Of a DNA stretch of 64,000 nucleotides, positions 25,585-34,429 are shown one piece after another. A model generated the notes under the pieces. That model was not told the DNA's origin. It ran no database searches and saw only the letters and a list, made by a program, of their open reading frames with translations. Within the stretch, counting starts at the first letter, position 1. Each line of letters starts with the position of its first letter. This stretch comes from Diplosphaera chodatii. Taxonomy: Eukaryota; Chlorophyta; Trebouxiophyceae; Prasiolales; Stichococcaceae. A program made the translations under genes and the position numbers. The stretch is taken from the NCBI GenBank assembly GCA_032358165.1, contig JAALGY010000020.1, positions 868,001-932,000 on the forward strand, in the 5' to 3' direction.

Positions 25585-27137
25585 CGGCAGTGAGCGACCC
25601 CCTTTTGGCGGGAGGGGCCCCCGCCAGCTACCCGGTAACCGCCGCCGAGTGGGCTCGGGCGCGTTCGGGAGCGAGCGGTGCGCCCCGCTGGTTCGATTCC
25701 CGGTTGCTTGAGCAGAAGTGGCGACCCCCTTTTGGCGGGAGGGGCCCCCGCCAGCTACCCGGCACAACCGCCGCCGAGTGGGGCTCAGGCGCCTCCGGGA
25801 GCGGGCGGTGCGCCCCGCTGGTTCGATTCCCGGTTGCTTGAGCAGAAGTGGCGACCCCCTTTTGGCGGGAGGGCCCCCCGCCAGCTACCCGGCACAACCG
25901 CCGCCGAGTGGGGCTCGGGCGCCTCCGGGAGCGGGCGGTGCGCCCCGCGGGTTCGATTCCCGGTTGCTTGAGCAGAAGTGGCGACCCCCTTTTGGCGGGA
26001 GGGGCCCCCGCCAGCTACCCGGCAACCGCCGCCGAGTGGGGCTCAGGCGCCTCCGGGAGCGGGCGGTGCGCCCCGCGGGTTCGATTCCCGGTTGCTTGAG
26101 CAGAAGTGGCGACCCCCTTTTGGCGGGAGGGGCCCCCGCCAGCTACCCGGCACAACCGCCGCCGAGTGGGGCTCAGGCGCCTCCGGGAGCGGGCGGTGCG
26201 CCCCGCGGGTTCGATTCCCGGTTGCTTGAGCAGAAGTGGCGACCCCCTTTTGGCGGGAGGGGCCCCCGCCAGCTACCCGGCACAACCGCCGCCGAGTGGG
26301 GCTCAGGCGCCTCCGGGAGCGGGCGGTGCGCCCCGCTGGTTCGATTCCCGGTTGCTTGAGCAGAAGTGGCGACCCCCTTTTGGCGGGAGGGGCCCCCGCC
26401 AGCTACCCGGCACAACCGCCGCCGAGTGGGGCTCAGGCGCCTCCGGGAGCGGGCGGTGCGCCCCGCTGGTTCGATTCCCGGTTGCTTGATCGGCAGTGAG
26501 CGACCCCCTTTTGGCGGGAGGGGCCCCCGCCAGCTACCCGGCACAACCGCCGCCGAGTGGGGCTCAGGCGCCTCCGGGAGCGGGCGGTGCGCCCCGCTGG
26601 TTCGATTCCCGGTTGCTTGAGCAGAAGTGGCGACCCCCTTTTGGCGGGAGGGGCCCCCGCCAGCTACCCGGCACAACCGCCGCCGAGTGGGGCTCAGGCG
26701 CCTCCGGGAGCGGGCGGTGCGCCCCGCTGGTTCGATTCCCGGTTGCTTGAGCAGAAGTGGCGACCCCCTTTTGGCGGGAGGGGCCCCCGCCAGCTACCCG
26801 GCAACCGCCGCCGAGTGGGGCTCAGGCGCCTCCGGGAGCGGGCGGTGCGCCCCGCTGGTTCGATTCCCGGTTGCTTGAGCAGAAGTGGCGACCCCCTTTT
26901 GGCGGGAGGGGCCCCCGCCAGCTACCCGGCACAACCGCCGCCGAGTGGGGCTCAGGCGCCTCCGGGAGCGGGCGGTGCGCCCCGCTGGTTCGATTCCCGG
27001 TTGCTTGAGCAGAAGTGGCGACCCCCTTTTGGCGGGAGGGGCCCCCGCCAGCTACCCGGCACAACCGCCGCCGAGTGGGGCTCAGGCGCCTCCGGGAGCG
27101 GGCGGTGCGCCCCGCTGGTTCGATTCCCGGTTGCTTG
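25585..27137 (+). repeat. Mixed zone of the satellite with A/B chimeric units
   Basis: Here mainly type A units (six anchored 25718-26366 and four anchored 26627-27015) are interrupted by two chimeras. The unit anchored at 25590 has a type B head and body (GTAACCGCC, GGCTCGGGCGCGTTCGGG) but a type A tail (CGCTGGTTCG). The unit anchored at 26496 has a type B head on a type A body and is 131 bp long. This is direct evidence of recombination between the two subfamilies. Confidence 0.85.
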
Positions 27138-28715
27138 ATCGGCAGTGAGCGACCCCCTTTTGGCGGGAGGGGCCCCCGCCAGCTACCCGGTAACCGCCGC
27201 CGAGTGGGCTCGGGCGCGTTCGGGAGCGGGCGGTGCGCCCCGTCCGTTCGATTCCCGGTTGCTTGATCGGCAGTGAGCGACCCCCTTTTGGCGGGAGGGA
27301 CCCCCGCCAGCTACCCGGTAACCGCCGCCGAGTGGGCTCGGGCGCGTTCGGGAGCGGGCGGTGCGCCCCGTCCGTTCGATTCCCGGTAGCTTGATCGGCA
27401 GTGAGCGACCCCCTTTTGGCGGGAGGGGCCCCCGCCAGCTACCCGGTAACCGCCGCCGAGTGGGCTCGGGCGCGTTCGGGAGCGGGCGGTGCGCCCCGTC
27501 CGTTCGATTCCCGGTTGCTTGATCGGCAGTGAGCGACCCCCTTTTGGCGGGAGGGACCCCCGCCAGCTACCCGGTAACCGCCGCCGAGTGGGCTCGGGCG
27601 CGTTCGGGAGCGGGCGGTGCGCCCCGTCCGTTCGATTCCCGGTTGCTTGATCGGCAGTGAGCGACCCCCTTTTGGCGGGAGGGACCCCCGCCAGCTACCC
27701 GGTAACCGCCGCCGAGTGGGCTCGGGCGCGTTCGGGAGCGGGCGGTGCGCCCCGTCCGTTCGATTCCCGGTTGCTTGATCGGCAGTGAGCGACCCCCTTT
27801 TGGCGGGAGGGACCCCCGCCAGCTACCCGGTAACCGCCGCCGAGTGGGCTCGGGCGCGTTCGGGAGCGGGCGGTGCGCCCCGTCCGTTCGATTCCCGGTT
27901 GCTTGATCGGCAGTGAGCGACCCCCTTTTGGCGGGAGGGGCCCCCGCCAGCTACCCGGAAACCGCCGCCGAGTGGGCTCGGGCGCGTTCGGGAGCGGGCG
28001 GTGCGCCCCGTCCGTTCGATTCCCGGTTGCTTGATCGGCAGTGAGCGACCCCCTTTTGGCGGGAGGGGCCCCCGCCAGCTACCCGGAAACCGCCGCCGAG
28101 TGGGCTCGGGCGCGTTCGGGAGCGGGCGGTGCGCCCCGTCCGTTCGATTCCCGGTTGCTTGATCGGCAGTGAGCGACCCCCTTTTGGCGGGAGGGGCCCC
28201 CGCCAGCTACCCGGTAACCGCCGCCGAGTGGGCTCGGGCGCTTTCGGGAGCGGGCGGTGCGCCCCGTCGGTTCGATTCCCGGTTGCTTGATCGGCAGTGA
28301 GCGACCCCCTTTTGGCGGGAGGGGCCCCCGCCAGCTACCCGGTAACCGCCGCCGAGTGGGCTCGGGCGCGTTCGGGAGCGGGCGGTGCGCCCCGTCCGTT
28401 CGATTCCCGGTTGCTTGATCGGCAGTGAGCGACCCCCTTTTGGCGGGAGGGGCCCCCGCCAGCTACCCGGAAACCGCCGCCGAGTGGGCTCGGGCGCGTT
28501 CGGGAGCGGGCGGTGCGCCCCGTCCGTTCGATTCCCGGTTGCTTGATCGGCAGTGAGCGACCCCCTTTTGGCGGGAGGGGCCCCCACCAGCTACCCGGTA
28601 ACCGCCGCCGAGTGGGCTCGGGCGCGTTCGGGAGCGGGCGGTGCGCCCCGTCGGTTCGATTCCCGGTTGCTTGATCGGCAGTGAGCGACCCCCTTTTGGC
28701 GGGAGGGGCCCCGCC
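27138..28715 (+). repeat. Type B block of the satellite (13 units, last truncated)
   Basis: Type B units have the head TCGGCAGTGAGCGACC, the body GTAACCGCC or GAAACCGCC with GGCTCGGGCGCGTTCGGG, and are exactly 128 bp (anchors 27145 to 28681). Most carry CCGTTCGATTCC, which changes the first base of the B box; two near 28270 and 28655 keep GGTTCGATTCC. The last unit breaks off near 28715. Confidence 0.9.
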
Positions 28716-29485
28716 GCCGCGGATTGGTGGGTGCTCCTTATTGCTCTGCGCCCTTCCGAGGGCCGCCGCCTGCTCTCTAGCAACCCCCCTTTTGGCTCAT
28801 TTGTGACTCGGATAGATGGGCCATTGCGGGTGGTATCAAGATCTGATATGTACCACCTACTCATTGCTTACAAATCAAGGAGCAAGTTCTAGTGGTCCCA
28901 ACAAACGATGACATGCATTGTAATGTTGGAATGGAAAGCGGTAAGGGAAGTTGCAAATAATGTTGCAAAGAGAGGCCCGTGAATACCTACAAAAGTGTCA
29001 ACATTCACAACTCAGGCAGCCTCAAGCGAATACTGATGTACAAGGTTTGCACGTCGTCACATAATCAATTTGACCAAAGTAGTTGGGCTTGTGACATCAA
29101 CGTCCAGTGCGATTGGTTGCACAAGACCGAGGGGCGTTCATCCATGTTGCTTGGCCAGGATGGATGACAGCGCCCATAATGTAATATGTGCACCCAACTT
29201 GGCAACACAGGAGGAAAAAACCACAAGCAACGAGGTTGGTCGCCGTACATTAGGGCGGTTGTGCTACAGCGGCAGCTGAAACGCCATTGCGCCGCGACCA
29301 TGCGCTTGGGCGGCCGCATGCGCATTTCCGGTGGAGCAGTGCGAGGCGGCTCGGATGCCCACTGGCCGCCCTTTGCGACTGCTGCGTTGAGGGTAGGTTG
29401 GCTACCGCGCTCCGCTACACCGCCATCTGGCGCTTCGACCGTCGCCGACGCCAGTAGCTTTGCCCTACTTCGTCGGACAGCCCTC

Positions 29486-30405
29486 TCAGGTGTCGAAGGC
29501 CTGGCGCCGCGACCGCCTCCGGGGGGCGTGCAACTGTGCCTCCGCCCGGATCGCCTCCGTGACGAGGTTGCCCGGCAGGATCCCCATGCCCACGGCATCT
29601 TCGCCTAGCCAAGGCAACCGCCAGAGCACGAGGATGTTGGAGGCGGTCCCGTCCCCGCCGGGCAGTTGCTCTGATAGCCGCTCTGACAGCCGCATTGCGG
29701 TTTGTGGGATGTGCAGGCCGTCTTCGCACGGCCGTGTGCGGCGGCGAGACGTCTTGTTGTATAGCAAGGGCAAGCCGGGCACCAACCCGTACAGCGTGAC
29801 GAGTGGCGGGAGGTTGTTGCCAAACATGTTGCGCATTAATGGCTTCGCCACATACAGGCGCCGTCTCGTGTCGCTGAGCTCCACGTAAATAGGGAGGTTG
29901 TTGGCGGGCCGCACGCCGCCGCCCTGTGCAACTTGGTGCGGCCGCCTTGCAATTGGGCCGTGCGCGCCGCCGATGCTGCCAGAGGCATGGCTGGCAAGAC
30001 GTCGGCTGTCGACGGCGCTGCCGGGCTGCACAGACGTGGCAGCCGCTGGCCGAGCCCCGGCCCGCGGCGACGCAGTGGGGACTGCCGCTCCTCGGCTGAC
30101 ATGCATGCAACTTGAACCTGGCGGTGTGCAAGAATCATGGCAATGAGCGTGTTAACGTCTGTACAATGCAACAACAGGTGGCTGATCATTGAAGGAAGGC
30201 AAGGTGTGACCGCCTTGCGGGCTGGTGGCCCCGGCCACATGACGTGCCCCAAAGCAAGCGATGCAATAACATGCGTAGCATGCGCCTCGACCGCCATGAT
30301 GATGTCACTGACAAAAGCACCTCGTGGTGGGGCGAGTGTCAACTGCGTAGCCCGGGCGGTGGAGTCCTCGAGGGTTGTATTGCATGCGTCGGAAGCGTGC
30401 GCCAT
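29486..30405 (-). pseudogene. Minus-strand coding remnants, probably of a mobile element, unrecognised
   Basis: A 206-codon frame (30106-29486) contains NNLPIYVELSDTRRRLYVAK and MFGNNLPPLVTLYGLVPGLP, which read like protein. An overlapping frame (30405-29836) begins MAHASDACNTTLED and resembles, at protein level, the frame at 32058-31870. I recognise no transposase, reverse transcriptase, helicase or integrase motif. The frames overlap, so at most one is coding at each point. A decayed mobile-element gene is the best guess. Confidence 0.3.
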
Positions 30406-30425
30406 GGTCTCGGGTGGCCCTGCGA
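30235..30425. repeat. Dispersed repeat module, copy 1
   Basis: This segment resembles 31820-32005 along its length: both share GAGCAAGCGATGCAAT-like, CGTGCGCCATGGTC-like and TGCGTCGG/TGCGTCAG stretches. On the minus strand both keep protein-level similarity (MAHASDACNTTLED versus MAHNADARNTILEG, and VIASLALGHV versus VIASLALVHV). Confidence 0.6.
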
Positions 30426-30561
30426 CGCTCGAATGCCGGGTGTGAAGTGAACGGTCACATTGCAGCAGCTTGCAGCACGCACACGACTAGGGAACACCGT
30501 TGCAGATAAGCAGTATGCACATGACAACTCGAGGATGGAAGCAAGCAGCCAAGTTTTGAGC

Positions 30562-31345
30562 TTGAAAGGGGAGGAGGGAATACCAAGGTAGTGGCAGAAG
30601 CAAGGGAGCCAGGAAGTTGTTAGGCTAGGAGAGTGTGCATGAAAGAATGAGAGAATGGCCAATTTGCAAGGCCGAACCTTCTTATAAAGGCGGGCTAAAC
30701 CCTATGTGGCATAATGCCTCGGATGCTACCACTCCTCGGAGAACGTCTCGAGAGCGAGAACATGAACGATGTCAGCTCGAGAGAACCTCGAGCGCGAACG
30801 GTGAGACGGGGATCTCTCGGTGACATCTCGGATACGACACACTCACGACACGACATACTCGTCAACCCGTCACGTCACGTCACGACACGACACACTCACG
30901 ACACGACACACTCGTCAACCCGTCACGTCACGTTACGACACGACACACTCACAACACGACACACTCGTCAACCCGTCACGTCACGTCACGTCACGTCACG
31001 ACGTGTCACGTAACGTCATGTCGCGTCACGTAATGCGCGGTGTACTACGTACAGTCGCGTTGCAGCCCACGTGGGCGTGCCGTGAGCCATACCCGATGAC
31101 GCAATTGAAGTGCAGACAGTTGTAGGAGAGGCAGAGAGATAAGGGAGAAGGTTTGCATCCACTTGAAAGTGGGTAGTGTTGAATAAACACTGGTTTGCCC
31201 CAGTGTTGAAGGCTCAGCACCCTGTACGGAGGGATCCATAGATCCCTACGAACAGACCTCGCTCGTATGACCTTACAGTAGACCATAGGAGCAATCACCA
31301 TACAGCAGGGTACCTGATAGTGGGCTACCAGTATGCAGTACTGGT
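30562..31345 (+). mobile_element. Possible LTR-like segment
   Basis: A purine run (AAAGGGGAGGAGGGAA, about 30562-30577) precedes TACCAAGGTAGTGGC. The same arrangement, AAGGGGAGGAGGGAG then TGTCAAGGTAGTGGC, occurs at about 31697-31728. Inside are a TATAAA at about 30683, an AATAAA at 31182-31187 within a hairpin-forming stretch, and at about 31341 TGGTGCAGAGTCAG, which loosely resembles a tRNA-Met-type primer-binding site. No gag-pol coding is visible. A decayed or non-autonomous LTR element is plausible; the ends are not proven. Confidence 0.3.
30841..31010. repeat. Tandem repeat of a 53-bp unit rich in TCACG
   Basis: Three copies begin at 30841, 30894 and 30947. Each reads ACTCACGACACGACA, then CTCGTCAACCCGTCACGTCA and CGACACGACAC; the third runs on into a TCACG pentamer run. 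The repeated CACGTCA/TGACGTG resembles plant bZIP (G-box/CRE-like) sites, but copy number alone would produce that. Confidence 0.85.
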
Positions 31346-31608
31346 GCAGAGTCAGCATGAGCAGAGTCAGCATGCCATGCAGTACAGCATGTAAGGGTTT
31401 AAGATACTTTCATCCAAACCCTGACTGCAGTACAATCGCCACAGGGCGGGTATCAGGTATGCTGTGCACAACAGCAATGTCAAACAAAGCGTGCCTCAAG
31501 AGTCGCGAGGCCTGCAATACTCTGGTGGAAACGTAGGTAGCACGCGACCAGCTGCCTAAAGATTGTAGGGCAGCTAATTGGCTACTAGCGGCGGCTACAG
31601 ATGGTAGC

Positions 31609-31680
31609 TGGAAGTACTTTAAGGCGGCAGCTGGAGGTTGGAAGTACTTCAGGGCGGCAGCTGGAGGCTGGAAGCAATAT
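31609..31680. repeat. Tandem 30-bp repeat, two full copies and a partial third
   Basis: The unit begins TGGAAGTACTT and ends GGCGGCAGCTGGAGG; copies are at 31609-31638 and 31639-31668, with a diverged third start at 31669. It lies just upstream of the second purine tract. No function is visible. Confidence 0.8.
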
Positions 31681-31819
31681 CCGAATGCTGACCTTCCAAG
31701 GGGAGGAGGGAGTGTCAAGGTAGTGGCAAAGGTTGAAAGGCAAGGGAGTTATTTAGAGAGGAAAATGTGTAACGGAGAATGAGAGAATGAGCAAATGGCT
31801 AACGGCCTGGCATTGGGGC

Positions 31820-32058
31820 ACCTTTGACGTGCACCAGAGCAAGCGATGCAATGACAGGTGCATCATGCTCTACTCTCGGTGATACCACCATGGCAAAGCA
31901 CCTTGAGGTGAGATGAGTGCCAATTGTATGACCGGGGCAGTCTGGCCCTCAAGGATTGTGTTGCGTGCGTCAGCATTGTGCGCCATGGTCCGCCGGTGGA
32001 CCTGCGGGCACTTGCAGCCATGCGTGACAGTCATATTGTCATGACGTGCAGCATGCAC
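31820..32058 (-). repeat. Dispersed repeat module, copy 2 (degraded coding remnant)
   Basis: This is the partner of 30235-30425. The minus-strand frame MAHNADARNTILEGQTAPVI matches the first copy, but continuation into VIASLALVHV requires a frame change, so it is broken. It is probably a fragment of the same mobile-element gene. Confidence 0.5.
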
Positions 32059-33060
32059 AAGGCGAAAGGAATACCATCGAAGGTTATAGATTGCAAATCA
32101 TCATGAGCACGCGCGCAACAGAGACACTGGCAATGCAACGGTCGCCAACGAGTCAAGCACGGGTTCTGCGCCGCAATATGCTCAGCATGATCAGCGATTG
32201 CGCACTGCCTTGGGTGCAGCGTGCACAGCAGGGCACGGTAGGCTTGCAAACTATTGGCAAAACTCTGAGAAGCTTCCGGTTCGACTGTAATGCAATGAGC
32301 GAGTAGACTTTTCACACCCATTCACATGGACTCTGTGCAATGCCCAAGCTATTCGTTTACCATGCCAGCCGGTCTCTTGCGCCACATCAGCACCCAGAAA
32401 TCTGGACAATGCGGCGCGTTCCCGACGCGGGACTCTACAATTCTGACGTAATCCTACGTCAGCATGCTTATCCGTCGGACGCAATGCTGCGCTCCGCGGC
32501 CGTGTCGCCTTAGGCCTTGATTTCAAGTCGCGTCCAAGCGCTCATGCAATAGCGAGAGTGGTGGTTGCGTCGCGGAAACACTACATGCGGTCTCAATGGT
32601 CGCTTGTTTGCGGCACAACACCACGGCCGCATCACGGGCGCATGCAGACGCGGATTGATGGCGCATTGCACTTCATAGCGCTTCACGGCCTCCACAATGG
32701 TGCAGCTTCGTGACGCTGCGCTAGAAGTCGGCCGTTCAGCACCCCGTATGTCACAATAGGGACGGTGGCCTACAGAAGCGTCGCCCCCCATTAGCGCGTG
32801 CCGCAACGGGCTGTGTCATGGCTAGTGATATGATGCCGGACGATGGCGTGACAAACGAGGTCGCGGCCTTCGTTTTGACCACGCGGTTTGCGACCGACTT
32901 CCGGGTTGGTCTAGCTCGAGAGCGACATACCGGTGTGTCGGCGTCTGCACCGCCAGCCGTGGGTCTTGAGAGCGCGGCAAGCATGGCCGTTTAACAAGGC
33001 GGTGAAGGCGATCGTCCGGGGGTGCGGCAGATAATGCGGACGCAATGTGGATTCGTGGAT

Positions 33061-33106
33061 AGGGGAAGTTAAAGAACACGAGTTCTTTAACTACCCCTAT
33101 GCCCTA
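33061..33106. mobile_element. Tiny foldback element with 8-bp target-site duplication (hAT-like MITE remnant)
   Basis: The arms AGGGGAAGTTAAAGAAC (33061-33077) and GTTCTTTAACTACCCCT (33082-33098) pair with one mismatch around a 4-nt loop. The stretch to 33106 is flanked by the perfect 8-bp direct repeat TCGTGGAT at 33053-33060 and 33107-33114. An 8-bp duplication and a (T/C)AGGG-like end are features of hAT-family transposons. Eight extra bases lie between the right arm and the right repeat. Confidence 0.5.
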
Positions 33107-33167
33107 TCGTGGATAGCATGCTCTAGCCACGTGGTTGTTGCCACGTAGATATGCTGCAAGGTATTCG

Positions 33168-33206
33168 CAAGGGGAGCAAAAGCTTTAAAAGCTTTTACTC
33201 CCCTTG
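33168..33206. mobile_element. 39-bp palindromic foldback with 8-bp target-site duplication (hAT-like MITE)
   Basis: CAAGGGGAGCAAAAGCTTT (33168-33186), one central A, and AAAGCTTTTACTCCCCTTG (33188-33206) pair with a single mismatch. Perfect 8-bp direct repeats GGTATTCG flank it at 33160-33167 and 33207-33214. This is the exact layout of a very short hAT-type MITE reduced to its terminal repeats. Confidence 0.6.
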
Positions 33207-34429
33207 GGTATTCGAACGTCGTGCCAGAGCATATTGGGAGCGCCCTGCGTCGGACTTTCAAAGTTCAGGTAACGCCGGCGCTTGCCATGGTGATCGTGAG
33301 GTTTGCATCATTTCACAGGAAGGACACTTGCAATGCTTTGCGTTGTCAGTCGCATACTTGAGTGTTGCAGCATTGCAGGAAATGCTATGTCTACAGCCGC
33401 GGTGCCAACGTGCGGAGCGGGAGGGTTGGCATGTACAACACTTAGTGCGCTTCCAGGGTGCCTCATGGGGTGCACAACAAGTACAGCGATTTGCAGTTGT
33501 CTGCGTCTGTTGATGAATGATGATGAAGGCGATTACATCCCATATACTCCACTGGTCACACAACAATCAATGCTGGTGTCCAAGAACTGTGGAGCACCAG
33601 GGTTTAGCACAATGGCCGCACCCTGGATGCACCCAAAGGCATCTTGGTGCATTGTTCTTTAGTGGCCCTTTGTCCGATGTATATATGGCATACGAGCGGG
33701 GTGTGTCGGTGAACTGCAACCCGTTTGTTATGTAAGCATTGACGCCGTTGGTCACGCAAGTCTTGTGTGGGATCCTAGTCTATGGATGGACATCAATCGA
33801 GAATCTCAAGTGAGTAGATGCGCACATGTGTTCATTTCCTGAACCAGCATGAGCCACACAAAACCAGATGTCACGGCTCTAGGCTCTATGTAAACTGTGA
33901 TGATGCTTGTGAAGGAGTGCCTGCAATATCTACAAAGTGAGAATGGAACAAGCATCTGCTTCCTACCACCGTGGCATGCATGCTGCGCAGTACTGGGTAC
34001 ATTGCAAATTGCACCCCGTGTTGTTTGCTGTCACTGTCACTTCTGCAAGTCCTTGTGTGATCTCGTCTCGGTGACATTCGGCATGCGTAAACATGTAGCA
34101 GCAACGCTAAGCAGCCTGCCTGGATTTCGGGCAGCTGTGCTTGCCGTCCATGTCCCGTACTGACCACGGGCAGTGGCATCGCAGCGAGCAGGCTCGCGGC
34201 CCAAACATTGGTAGCCCCTCGAGCAAAGATTTTGCACACACCTCAGAGCGCACCAGTGCCAGGTGACCCCGCCGCCGCTAGGAGGGTGCATCTTGTACCA
34301 TACACAGGTCATTGGTTCAAAACATGATCGCACCGCCTTAATGTATATGCTGGCAGTGCCGCACAATCATCTACATTCTCATGTCCGCGCTGACGCCTGC
34401 CATCTTCTGTGCATCAGGGCCGCTGCAGC

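Larger units (their letters stand above)
21962..28715 (+). repeat. Tandem satellite of about 53 units (128-131 bp) each carrying the tRNA-Gly 3' end with its Pol III B box
   Basis: Units run head to tail directly from the 3' end of the tRNA gene. I anchored them on the GTG in AGTGGCGACC or CAGTGAGCGACC: the first is at 21968 and the last, truncated, at 28681. Each unit holds a head (GCAGAAGTGG or TCGGCAGTGAG), the run GACCCCCTTTTGGCGGG with a T4 and a short hairpin, a GC-rich body (GCCGCCGAGTGGG...GCGGTGCGCCCC), and a tail GGTTCGATTCCCGGTTGC-TTGA identical to tRNA positions 21940-21961. The 5' two thirds of the tRNA, with the A box, is absent from all units. Copies are nearly identical, so the array is young or actively homogenised. 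It ends around 28715 by truncation. Long ORFs crossing the array reflect GC content and are not genes. Confidence 0.97.
28716..34429. other. Gene-poor, repeat-rich region with transposon remnants
   Basis: No intact gene with recognisable domains is seen in about 5.7 kb. Base composition varies and drops below that of the genes. It contains duplicated modules, two short tandem repeats, two tiny foldback elements with target-site duplications, and a minus-strand open frame, each listed separately. The part from 33215 to 34429 shows nothing beyond short ORFs and should include the promoter of the U-box gene. Confidence 0.5.

Noticed and set aside
21962..28715. CRISPR array
   Set aside because: Whole units repeat with no unique spacers, no cas genes are present and the DNA is eukaryotic.
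21962..28715. SINE family
   Set aside because: A tRNA-derived SINE would keep the 5' tRNA part with the A box, disperse and end in a simple tail. Here only the 3' part is kept and copies are strictly head to tail.
30841..31030. Telomeric or centromeric repeat
   Set aside because: The unit does not resemble the plant-type TTTAGGG telomere, and three 53-bp copies are too few for a centromere.
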